Origin: Heterostelium multicystogenum
Taxonomy: Eukaryota; Evosea; Eumycetozoa; Acytosteliales; Acytosteliaceae
Reading direction: 5' to 3'
Length of the DNA: 64,000 bases
Assembly: GCA_003667245.1 (NCBI GenBank)
Contig: RCNN01000073.1
Coordinates: 1-64,000 of the forward strand
A program made the position numbers and the translations under genes. Within the stretch, counting starts at the first letter, position 1, and each line of letters opens with the position of its first letter. This document shows, piece by piece, positions 47,871 through 58,906 of this stretch. The notes beneath the pieces are model-generated. The model was not told the origin of the DNA. It saw nothing but the letters and a program-made list of their open reading frames with translations, and made no database searches.

Positions 47871-47983
47871 TGATACAATAACTCAGTTGGTAATCAGCTT
47901 GATTTTCCTTTTAAAAAATTACCTATTTATTATGATAGAAATATTATTTAATAAGGGTACCCTACAGGTTTAAACCAGTATCC
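47871..47983 (+). pseudogene. tRNA-like pseudogene (Lys-like)
   Basis: The 5' part GATACAATAACTCAGTTGG matches a tRNA acceptor plus D-arm A-box, then CTTTTAA (an anticodon loop with TTT) appears at 47908-47914. The 3' part CAGGTTTAAACC and GTATCC close a T-arm-like hairpin and an acceptor strand that pairs GATAC with GTATC (47872-47876, 47978-47982). About 30 AT-rich bases interrupt the middle and the anticodon stem does not pair, so it is not functional. Confidence 0.35.
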
Positions 47984-48160
47984 ATAACACACAACGATTA
48001 GAAAATAAAAGTCTTGAGAAAATTGTGTGATTATTTCCACAAAGTTTTGTTTTTATTTTCAGAAAATCCTTCATATCTTTAACACCAATAGAAATGGTCA
48101 CTTTGTATTTTTAATGCATTATTTCTAAGGTGTATTTTAGAAATAGATTTCGTAGTAGGA

Positions 48161-49876
48161 ATGGATTTGAACAAAAACAATATTAGCATAAAAGATTTAC
48201 CATTTTATATATTAAAAGGTCAAATATTTAGTGTAGAGAATGAATTGGAGATTCTCGATGGCATCTGCTTTAGTTTGACTTGTAAGAAGTTCTATTCACA
48301 TAAAGATAGTTACTTGGTTTTCAATTACAAGAACTACTCACTCAAGTTCTTAGAAATACTGCGAGATTGCACTTCAATGAAATCATATTCGCATCAATAC
48401 CAACAAATGATCGACTCAAGACTATCCTCCCAATGTCAAAGAATGATCATATTCAAAGAGAAACATGAATATACTCCTGATATTATCTCAACCTATGATT
48501 ATATGGATTATTATGGTAAGGTTATTCTAATGATGATTCTGATGTGAAATGTAGTTGATATTAACATTTTTAAAGAGAATAGCAATGAGCTGATTATACC
48601 ATCTAATGTTGTAAGTTTATCAATATATGGTATTGATAGTTTGCCAAAAATTTCAGAAACCAATGCTATATCTTTATTCATTAAAAGTGATAAGGTGAAG
48701 CTGGAACCAAATACCCTTCCAAAAACTCTCAAATATATATCTATATATTCAGAGTTAGATGATTCTCTTGAGTTTGGAGTATTTCCAGAAAACCTAATTT
48801 CGCTGGGGCTGGGTAGTCGCAATAATGTGACATTCAAACCCCATGTTTTACCAGCAACCTTGGAGGAACTTAATCTGGAGAATAGTAAAGGAAAATTCGT
48901 TGAGGGTTCATTACCTCCAAATCTAAAGAGATTGACACTTGATTTCAATTTGTTTCAAGAGAATTTACAATTCATACCAACCAGTTTGGAGTCACTGACA
49001 TTTTCTTATACTTCTGTACTCCCACCAAAGGGTCTGGACCTATCTGGTTTGAAAAGATTCAATAGACTTGAACGTGTTGATAATATAAGTTTCGATTATG
49101 TTCAATATCTACCAGAATCTATTGGCGAATTATCTTTATCCGTATTTGATCTGAACGGTCAAACCATTGAGCCAAATACATTTCCACCATCAGTTAAAGA
49201 TCTTGACTTATCAAACTTGATAAACCACAAACTAAAAATTGGAAGCATTCCATCTAGTACGACCGAGTTGAATATTGGGAGATATGCGCATACTATCGAA
49301 CCTGGAATCGTTCCACATGGTGTCAAGCGACTGTCTTATTCGAGCTTTCACAGAAGTGGTCAACCATTGGTCAAACGATCCATTCCAGATTCAGTGGAGA
49401 TTTTACACTATTCTAATGTTGCTAAGATCGAACCAAACATGTTGCCTGAATCGATTCAAACTCTATACTTGGGTTTTGAATATAAACACCCATTGGAGCA
49501 TAACGTACTTCCACCATATTTGAAAAAATTTGTTTGGAATAGTCACATAACTGTCGTTTTCAAGGAGAATATTCTACCAGCTACCATCTCTTATTTGAAT
49601 GTAAAGAAATCAGTTTTATCTCGAGAGGCAATCATGCCTTCTGAAACCATTAAAACAAGAATGGAGGGTCATTTTAATATAACCTATTTTGAAAATAACC
49701 CAATTGAGGCACTACCATTGGTAGTACAGAAAATTGTTATTTCTTCGTATTCAGGAAGAAGAATTAGTGATAATACATTCTTATTTCTCAACCGTGGTAG
49801 AGGTGGTTTTGTCAATTCGTCAGAACAACTAGTAAACAATATAAAAAAAATATGTTTGAACATTAACAATCCATAA
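48161..49876 (+). CDS. F-box/FNIP-repeat protein
   Basis: Two exons (intron 48516-48554, phase 1) give about 550 residues. The N-terminal segment 'ISIKDLPFYILKGQIF' and 'GICFSLTCKKFYSHKDSYLV' is the degenerate F-box of this family. The rest is made of FNIP/LRR repeats of about 22 residues with the plan L-P-x-(S/T)-L-x-x-L-x-(L/F): for example 'LEPNTLPKTLKYISIY', 'FGVFPENLISLGLGS', 'FKPHVLPATLEELNLEN', 'EGSLPPNLKRLTLD', 'IEPGIVPHGVKRLSYS', 'RSIPDSVEILHYS', 'NVLPPYLKKFVWN'. The frame is intact. F-box proteins of this kind are greatly expanded in dictyostelids and are taken to be substrate receptors of SCF ligases. The target is unknown. Confidence 0.85.
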
Positions 49877-49959
49877 TAAATCATTCTCATTTATATATTT
49901 GTAGAACATTAATTATTTGGGTGTTGTCATTGATCAACATTTAATTGTCCCCAGTGTGA

Positions 49960-52072
49960 CTAATCTGTTGTCTTTGTCTCGGGCACAGTGGATGCCACAG
50001 CTTCAGTTGTTACAGAAGATTGTGAGGAATTTGGATTGGTATCTGTGCTGTCAGTAGGAGAAGGTGAAGTGGGGGTTGATTGCTTTTCCAAGGAAATTGG
50101 CTTTTCCAATGAAATTGGTTTGTCAGACTCTGGTTGGATTTGGATATTTGCAAACTGTTGTTGTAATGGTTGTTGATCAACATAAACCATTGATGGCTGT
50201 GGCACATACAATCTGGGAGGATTTGGTTTGATACCATGCTTTCTCATGTACTCCATGAATTGATTTGGTATTTCCTTGAGTGTTTCCTCTGCCAACATAT
50301 GGAATGGCTTGTTCTTAAAAGTATTATGTGCCACAAACTGTACTATGTCCCTAGATGCAGTATTGATTCCATTCGACAATGCTCGATCATCACCATCCAA
50401 TCTAACCATACTAGAGAAATCTGCATTTCCAACTCCAACACTATATCAACATCAATCAGTAAACAAGTTCAATGAATTGGTTTGGAACTATTATACATAC
50501 ATAACAATGGAAAGTGGCTGATTAGTTGCGTCAATAATTGCATTAATGGTTGCCTCCATATCCATGATCTCTCCATCTGTAATAATCAATAGGATAGTAT
50601 ATTTTTGTTGAGCTTGGGTTGAACCTGATGCCAATTGAGTTGCGTGTCTAATCAATGGACTGAATGAAGTTGGACCACTGAAACTTACTTTGCTGATATT
50701 TTGATAATAGACATTCATGATTCCATCGACACCTCTTACCTCAGGATAGGTATCATTGAGTGTCATTGCAAAGCAGTGATTAACTTTTTGCTGTCCAGGA
50801 AGAATCGCACCAAAACCATATACAGGGATGTTTCCGTCGGAATCATAGGGTGCCAAAACATTTCCTATCGATAAGATAGCATCGCCGTAGGGATTTAGTT
50901 TATTTGGATCCCTGTAATGCAAACTTTTTGGAGTGCTTGGGTCGTAATTGGATGCTGTACAGTCGATTCCAACAATCAATGAGATTTCACATCCACCAAC
51001 TAGATAGTCAGTGAATTCAGGTGGACGATATAAATAAGCACGAATGATATCAACAGTTCCTGAATTCTTGTAGCCTGATTTCTTATCTTTTTTCTTCTGA
51101 TTGATGAGCGCAAACTCTATTTTCTCAGCTGACAACAGTTGCTCTACATTTGTCTAAAGTTTATAAATTAGATTCCAATCTGCCTAATTGATAGCCATTC
51201 TATCTATCGATACATACTGTGAAACAACCAATGAAATCATGCTTTCCAATTTTATCATAGTCATAAAAGTTAAAGAGTAATTCTCTTTTCATATCTCCAC
51301 CAGTAAGCTCATCAATACCAATGTCGGCAGGACGGAATACTGGATCGAGAGTCTTGAAATGTGTTTCACTCTTGTATACCTGACCAAAACCAGTTGGTGT
51401 GCTCTTTGAGATGGTAAAGTAAGGATCCGATTTACCAAACAAATCTTTCTTATCGAGCTTATGTCCGCAAATATCGAATGAAATACGCTGCTTTGATTGG
51501 CTGAGTATCTCAGCGGTAACAGTGATGTTACCAGCGTGGTGTCCTGTCTTTGATTTCAACATTGCAGTGAATGTCGATCCTGGACTAGCGATGATCGATG
51601 CCAACGAGCACTCTGTGTCACCAATGAAATCATTGTTTACATCAAAAACTCCATCATCAATGTCATACACAACAAATCTAAGATACTGTGCAATTTCAAA
51701 ATGATAATCTAAGAGTTTCTCAATTAGTAATCCCATTCAAGTTGCCCATTTTCTAATTGAAAATCGATTGGTGATGAATCGATGACGATAGCTTCAACAT
51801 ACCAACAAATACCGGGGTTTTAAATACAGGGTTCAAATTATTATTGATTTGCTCTGTTTTGCCAATCGCGGTTCTCTGGTCCTGTCCTATTCTTTGGAAC
51901 ACCTAAAAATCAAATCGAATCAATCCTATCAATATTATATAATTCGACTAATAAATAATAATAATTGCTTTTTGCTTACATGAATCTGAGGATCAGATTT
52001 TGAGAATGTATCTTTATTAGTTAATCCTTTGCATTGGAATCGTAGTTCTACTTTTGTTACTGGTTGAGCCAT
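49960..52072 (-). CDS. Copine (two C2 domains + copine vWA domain)
   Basis: Calcium-dependent membrane-binding protein. The ATG at 52070-52072 gives 'MAQPVTKVELRFQCKGLTNK'. The first C2 domain continues through introns at 51903-51979 and about 51735-51805, including 'LRFVVYDIDDGVFDVNND', where the DxD calcium ligands lie. The second C2 has 'KKDLFGKSDPYFTIS' and 'LLFNFYDYDKIGKHDFIG'. After the intron near 51155-51220, the vWA/copine domain includes 'ISLIVGIDCTASN' (DxTxS-type metal site), 'YDSDGNIPVYGFGAILPG' and 'LLIITDGEIMDMEATINAII'. A further intron (about 50440-50500) precedes 'GVGNADFSSMVRLDGDD'. The C-tail is Pro/Gln/Ser/Thr-rich and low in complexity. The reading frame is clean. Tandem with the next copine, same strand, 636 bp apart. 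Confidence 0.95.
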
Positions 52073-52708
52073 ATTATACAAATATTAAAGATATATAATA
52101 ATATATCTATATTTTAGTATTATTTTTATACAATATACTAAAAAGAGAACTGTAAGCTAATTTATGAATGATTAATTTAGTGTGTTAAGGTGTAAAGTGT
52201 GTGATTAGTGAAATAATGATATTTGCAAAAAAACTAAAATAGAAATTCAAAAATGTCATGAAATCTTGATTTGTTCCTGTTTTTGATACTGATTAAACAC
52301 TCCAATTTTATAAATTTCAAAAAGTGGGGGTTACACATCAGAAACATGGACAAATATAGTTCATACTGAACCTGGGAATCAAAATTTAAGAAGATATCTC
52401 ATATTTTTTCAACGGTAAATTGGTCTTTTTTGTATCTTTCAAATAAAATACAAGATAAACAGTCGTTCAGCTAAACACAAACATAATCCATGAACTGGAC
52501 TAAACATTTAACTGAAAAAGTCTAATGAAGTCAAATCAAATGCGACGGAATCCAAACTTTATCACTTCGTCATTGATTCAATTTAGGATTAGTCCTCAAA
52601 CCAATCTCATTGGTGTAGGTTGAATCATGTCATGACTCCAACAATAACTTAGAACTCCTGATCATAGTGTATATTTTGTTAAAAATGACAATGTTTTATT
52701 TCTTAGTC
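52073..52708. other. Spacer between the two copine genes
   Basis: AT-rich, with no gene seen. Should contain the promoter of the downstream copine (49960-52072) and the 3' UTR of the upstream one. Confidence 0.5.
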
Positions 52709-54884
52709 CTAAGATGATGACAAAGAAATAGTAACTGTGTTGCTGGTTTCTGATGTTGCATTTTCAGATGTGCTTGTTGCTGCAGCGGTTGTTGCTACAT
52801 CCGATTCCTTTTGTAATGAAATAACTGGGTTGTCGATTGATGTTACAATTCCCGGCTTGTCAAGAGAGACGACTGGATTATCGATTGATGTTGCAACTTC
52901 TATTTTTTCCAATGATACAGTTGTGTTGGTGTCAGCTACGTTGACATTTGTTTGCTCACTAACTTCCAAAGTTGATACTGCTTGTACCAAATCATCTGGA
53001 ATGAATGTTGCGGGACCAACTACAGTTGGTGCTATCTCAACGGCAATTGGCCCTGCGGCTACTACTGGTGCTGGTATTGGTGCAACAGGCATCTGCTGTG
53101 GGACATATTGTCTAGGTGGATTTGGTTTGATGCCGTGACTCATCATATAGTCCATGAACTGTCTTGGAATTTCTTTGAGAGTTTCCTCAGCTAAGGCATG
53201 GTATGGTTTGTTCTTGAAATCTCTGTGTGCCACAAACTGTACGATGTCTCTTGTTGCTCTTGAAGTTGAGTTTGAAAGTAAACCATCATCACCATCCAAT
53301 TGAACCATACTTGAGAAATCTGCATTTCCTACACCAATACTAAGGTTCATTATATTAGCTTGGTTTGATATCTAGCTGTTGATTAAATAACTTACATAAC
53401 GATTGATAAGGATTTTGAGGATGCATTGATAATGGCTTGAATGGTTGCTTCCATATCCATGATCTCACCATCTGTAATCATTAACAAAATTGTGTATCTT
53501 TGGGAGTTTTGGTTTGCTTCAGAAGCTAGACGTGCATTGGTGTTGATAATTGGTGCAAAGCAGGTTGGACCGCTGAATTCAACAGCGCCAATATTTCTAT
53601 AGTATACATCCAAGATACCTTCGACACCTCTTACGTAAAGGTTTGCTGGATCCAAACTCATTGGGAAACAATCCTCGGTCCTGTTGTGGTTGGGCGGGAT
53701 GGTAGCACCAAAACCGTAGACTGGAACCATTCCGTCAGAGTCATATGGTGCCAAAACATTACCAATCGAGACGATGGCGTTGGCATAAGCATTTGGAATA
53801 GTTGGGTGACGGTAGTGCAAACTGTTCTTGTCAGATGGACTACCATTGGAGGCAGTACAATCGATACCGACAACCAACTCGATCTCACAGCCACCAACCA
53901 AGTAGTCAGTGAACACTGGCTCACGGTAGAGCACAGCACGAGTGATATCGACAGTACCAGAATTAGTGTAGCTAGATTTCTTTTCTTTCTTTTTCTGGTT
54001 GATAAGAGCGAACTTGTTTTGACCATTCAACAAAACCTCAGCGTTGGTAGTGAACGATCCAATAAAGTCGTGCTTTCCAATTGAATCATAATCAAAGAAA
54101 CTAAAGAGCAATTCTCTCTTTAAATCACCACCTGTCAAGTCATCCAAGCTCAGATCGACGCTCTTGAAAACTGGGTTCAAAGTCTGAATCAAATGGGTTA
54201 GGCATTGGACAGTGAAGTTGCTGACTGGACTGCTGTACTTACATTCATGTGAACCTCACTCTTGAATGCCTGGACAAATCCATTTGGACTGTTTTTGGAG
54301 ATGGTGTAATATGGGTCGGATTTACCAAAGAGATCCTTCTTATCAAAGTGGTCGCCACTCATTTGGAAGGAGATACGTTGCTTTGAGGTTCTGATGACTT
54401 CAGCAGTGACTGTAATGTAACCAGCATGATGTCCGTTTTTAGATTTCAGTGGCGACTTGAAAGTTGAGCCAGGTGAAGAAATAATGGATGCCAAATTGAT
54501 TTGGGCTGTACCAATGTAATCATTGTCCTTATCAAACACTCCACTGTCAATATCATAAACAGTTAGAGTTAGCTTTTGTGAGATTTCAAAAAAGTAATCT
54601 AAATTTAACAAAAGGTCCTATATTAATATACAATTGATTTGGGTATGATTCAAACGAACAAGACAAGATTAGATAAGACAATGGTACATACCAATGTAAA
54701 CAGGTGTTTTAAATATTGGGTTTAGGTTATTATTGATTTTCTCAGTGTTTCCAACTCTTACTGGTGGTAGATCTCCGATTTGGCTGAAAACAAATACTTG
54801 TGGATCAGATTTTGAGAAAGTATCTTTATTTGTTAATCCTGAACATGAAAATCTAAGCTCTACTTTTGAAGTTGGTTGATTCAT
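52709..54884 (-). CDS. Copine, tandem paralogue
   Basis: Same domain order, exon layout and length as its neighbour. The ATG at 54882-54884 gives 'MNQPTSKVELRFSCSGLTNK'. C2-A includes 'VYDIDSGVFDKDNDYIG', C2-B 'KKDLFGKSDPYYTISKN' and 'LLFSFFDYDSIGKHDFIG', the vWA domain 'IELVVGIDCTASNGSPSD', 'MVPVYGFGATIPP' and 'LLMITDGEIMDMEATIQAI', then 'GVGNADFSSMVQLDGDD'. Introns near 54615-54690, 54193-54240 and 53345-53395. The C-terminal tail differs most: Ala/Val/Thr-rich, with repeats of 'TSIDNPV(V/I)SL'. The coding part is markedly richer in G and C at third positions than the downstream copy, which suggests higher expression. Copines move to plasma, endolysosomal and vacuole membranes on calcium rise in Dictyostelium. 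Confidence 0.95.
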
Positions 54885-55490
54885 GTTTATTGTTAATATA
54901 TCAAAATTACTAAACTTATTATTACTTTTATATTATTTTATATTAATTTAGTACTACAAAAAGGTATTACAACTATTACTATATAGTTATAATATATATC
55001 TATCTATATTTATATTGTACAATTTATATTATATATATATTTGATTTCGATATTTGAGTTTATGCAAAATACAACAACAATGCCCAGGTGTTTTCTGTTT
55101 AATAAAGATTTTTCCAAGCCTAAGATCTTTGTTTAGTCAGTATTAAAATTGTCATCACACAACACAGAAATAGTTAGGTTTGCAAAAACAAAATAAAACA
55201 AACACAAAAAAGATCAACTGTTCCTTGATTTTGTGATCGGTTGGTTCGTCAAAAAGTAAAACTCTCAGATTTGAATGAATTACTCACCATCAACAAACAT
55301 GTCTTTTGCTTGTATAAATAAATATAATCTTTTTTTTTATTAATTTTGTACTAAATACGTTTGATGTGATTAATTTCACTTGGTATTTTACAAATAGTAA
55401 ACTAATTTGTTGATGTTTGTATGTGTTTTGTTAATGTATCAGGCTTTACTTTGGCAATTAATTGATCCGATTGGCTAGCGAGCTGGCTTT
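54885..55490. other. Intergenic region
   Basis: AT-rich, TA repeats at 54990-55042, no ORF or RNA gene supported. It serves as promoter of the copine and 3' flank of the LPMO gene (both on the - strand). Confidence 0.4.
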
Positions 55491-56361
55491 TTAGTTGACA
55501 AAAACATAGTCTGAACAGTTGATGAAACATTCACCTGCTGGGTCGATTCTTTGGTAACGGGCGACGATGGTACCTTGGGTGTAACGAGCTGGCAAGTTCA
55601 AAGCGGTCTTGAACAAGCTTCCACCAGAGCAACCTGGGTAGCTACCAGATACAGCTTGGAGATTTTGTTGGGTTGAGATCAAAACCAAATCATCCCAAGT
55701 AAATGGAGCACTTTGTGGGTTAAAGTTGGCCTTGGTAACGTAGAATTCCCAGTCTTGTTATGATATACTTGTTAATATAGATTCATATCAAATGTGGATT
55801 TATGGATTTTTATACATACAGTTTGGATTGTGGACAGCGGTGGCACACCAAGTGAAGGTGATGTTTACAGAGTTGGCACCGGCTGGAGCTTTGATCTTGG
55901 TTGATGGCCAGTTGTTTACAATTGAGAAACCAGATTTGTCACCAAATTGAGCGTTGGCATTGGATGCACCAGCACCACAAATGTTTGATGGAACGGCAGC
56001 CTTAAGAGCTGGCAATCCTTGAGCATAGTTTGGAATTAAGACAGCGTATTCGTTGACTTGAACGAATTGAGTTTGAGCAGCAGATGGATTTTGGTTGTAT
56101 TTGTTGTAGACGTGATTCCAGGCATTTCTGCACCAACTGTCAACAATACCAGAACCATCGGTTGGCTAAATTTAAATACACAAGTTAAGCTTGAATTCCA
56201 GTACCATTGAAATTAGTATATAAGTTACTTACCCACCAGATGCTGTTTTGGTTGTTGTTAACACAGATGGTTTGACGGGATGGTGGATAAACAGTATATC
56301 CATGACCATTAACGGCAGAGGCGATTGCCAAGCATACAATTAAAGAGAATAATAATTTCAT
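55491..56361 (-). CDS. AA10-type lytic polysaccharide monooxygenase (chitin/cellulose)
   Basis: Three exons with introns at 56166-56232 and 55754-55819, about 245 residues. Signal peptide 'KLLFSLIVCLAIASAVNG' is followed directly by His: 'HGYTVYPPSRQTICVNN'. A free N-terminal His is the first ligand of the copper histidine brace. The second ligand fits the His in 'FTWCATAVHNPN', like the TAxH motif of AA10 enzymes. Next come 'WEFYVTKANFNPQSAPFTWD' and 'YTQGTIVARYQRIDPAGECF', which match the LPMO_10/chitin-binding type-4 layout. Such enzymes cleave crystalline chitin or cellulose oxidatively, so a role in stalk/spore cellulose remodelling or in feeding is possible. Codon use is strongly biased to G/C at third positions, typical of a highly expressed gene here. 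The frame is clean. Confidence 0.85.
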
Positions 56362-58906
56362 TTTAACCTTAATAATTAATAAATAAATAGATAACTAATA
56401 TTTTAGTTGTATTTGTTTGTATTGTTTATTGAATGATTAGTTTGATTACAACTTTAAATATTTATAGTTGTTCTTAAATACCAATCTGAGATATTTTTAA
56501 ATGGATAGTTCTCTTGAAAGCCATTTAAAAGTCCATTATTATAACTGGATATTAGCATGGCATCAAAATACTATCAACCTTAACCATAAATTAACAACTA
56601 TATATCCAATAAGAGCCTTCTGGAATTCTAAAATAATGAGTACTTCCATCTCCTCTCAATTTTTAGAGTAGAATTACTGTTGAAGGGCTGTAACCATTTT
56701 CCACATTTCTTAAATACCACTACCAACAAGATTTAAATGGAATTGATTATATGGTATTCGGTTTTGTTTTGAGGTTCAAAAGTAATTTTTGACTCCATCC
56801 GATAAGATCCATTAATTCCAGCCATCAAAATCAACAAGAACAATAATAACATCATGATCATTTATTCCGATAATTAGTCAAACAGCGGTGCTTGTTGAAC
56901 CAATACCACGAGTAATCCAAAACACCACATATTAAACTATCTATCTATAACCCATTTTAGGACCATCTATCACAGAAGATTTTAAAGATTTCATCATCCA
57001 CAAATAAGAAATTAAGTTAGTTTATAAATCCATTGTCTATTTATTATAAATTACAACAATAACAACAACAGCTCCAACACCAATTGGACGAATGGGCAAA
57101 TAAAACGTCTTTCATTTGTAATATTATAATAGTGATAAGGAATAGTGGTTTATTCCTCTTTACTTCATATATTAATCGGGATGTAAAAATCAATTAACTT
57201 AAATTGAATCACCCCGTTTTTTCTTTTTATGCAAAAACATTGATGAATTGATGATGTTTTTTCATGAATTTGCGTGTATATAAGTAAAAAACATAGCCAA
57301 AATTGGATTTATCACACTAATTCTCTTAAACTTCCTACTTAAAGGCTCAATACCAACTCTAACCATCATGCCTGTAGGATATTAATGTAAATATAACATT
57401 TGTATGTTTGAGGTTTACACACTGATCACTTCAAAATCAATCAAAATCCAATGCAAAAGATTCAGACATCGTAAACAATCAATCCCACCGATGTAAAATA
57501 ACAACAAGTGTATGTTACAATACGAATTGATGAAGCCCAATCATATCATTTCATTACTAATTAATTATTATTATTATTATTATTATAGAACTAGTTTTAA
57601 TTGAATTTATTATTGTAACCAAAGAAATCAAATCAAAAGTCTGTCTATCTGTCTATCTGACTATCTTTCTATCTATTTATTGTTGACAATGGCTATATGT
57701 AATATTAGATTTCTTATATTTAAATACTATATTCTAAACATTAGGTACCTAAAGGTTGCTTCCTAGTTCACTCATAACCACACAATTTTCTCTGGTTTGA
57801 TCTGAAACAAACAAAAAGACTTTCAAAATCCTAGGCTAAAAGCCCTGTAACAAGTATTTTTGAAAATTATTTGATAAAAAACAAAAATATAATGCCTTTG
57901 AGACTTTCAAATGCTACTCTTGTAGAGAACCTAGTTCGATTGGATTTTGGTGATTGGAAGACTTTTCTGAGTGATTTTGTGAATAAAATTTAAAAAAGTT
58001 ATTTTTATTTTTGATATTTTTTGTTAAAAATAGAATAATCCGCTTGATTTGTTTTGATTGTTTAGTTGTCAGTAAGTGACAACCCTTTTCAATAGATACA
58101 ACCTGACATGTTATGTGCAGCAACTTGCACTTTAAGAAAATATAACGTTTTAGAAAGTGTTGATGAAATACTCTATTCCTATATTTATTTATAAGAGTTG
58201 TTTTTGTAAAATTTTATATAACCCTGCCGCTTACTTAATATAACCAAATAACATAGTTATCAACCCAAGTCTAACTAGATTGTTTGCTTCTTCTTTTGAT
58301 GATTGATCAAAGTTGAAGTGCGAATGAATTCATCAGAGTAAAGTAAGTTACAGAATATCCATTTTATCATTGTCGTTGAAATTCATTGCTATCAAAGAAT
58401 GTGGTTATTAAAGTAATATATACATTTTCTTACTTTACTGATTTTCCCAAAAACAGAAGATGTTGTTTAAATATCAATATCAACAACTAAATCAAAGCAA
58501 ATCAAAGCAAAGCAAATCAAATCAAAGCAAAGCTATCTAAATTCTATCAAACTTCAAAGTCATAAACAAATCAAATTATATTAATATATTAATTTTAACA
58601 CGAAACAATACCACACTCACCACCACCACAATCAAATAATAATATCTATATTTAAGCATAACCAAACTAAACATCAATAATAATCTGTCTAATCATATCA
58701 TATTAAGTTAATTCATTTTTATTCTTACTTCCAAATTGATGAATTCATCCATTTGGTTCTTATCTATTTATAAATAAAATAATATAACTATATCATACAT
58801 AATTATAAATATAGTATTTCTATTTCCATATTTTAAAATATCTCCTAAATTGAAAATATTTAATATATAAATAGTATATTTATAATATATATATATAAAT
58901 AAATAA
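56362..58906. other. Long intergenic region
   Basis: 2.5 kb, no gene supported in any frame. It includes TTA/ATT runs (57562-57588), a CTATCT run (57640-57675) and an AATCAAAGC-type repeat at 58488-58535 in about six imperfect copies. Promoters of the LPMO (-) and ankyrin (+) genes lie at its ends. Confidence 0.45.

Larger units (their letters stand above)
47249..48160. other. Region downstream of tRNA-Ser, repeat-rich
   Basis: Non-coding. It contains the duplicated hairpin and poly(A) structure (47345-47458) and a decayed tRNA-like sequence (47871-47983). The rest is AT-rich with no supported gene. Confidence 0.5.

Noticed and set aside
53686..54084. Overlapping 122-132-codon ORFs on both strands within the second copine
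   Set aside because: Shadows of the copine reading frame, which has conserved domains.
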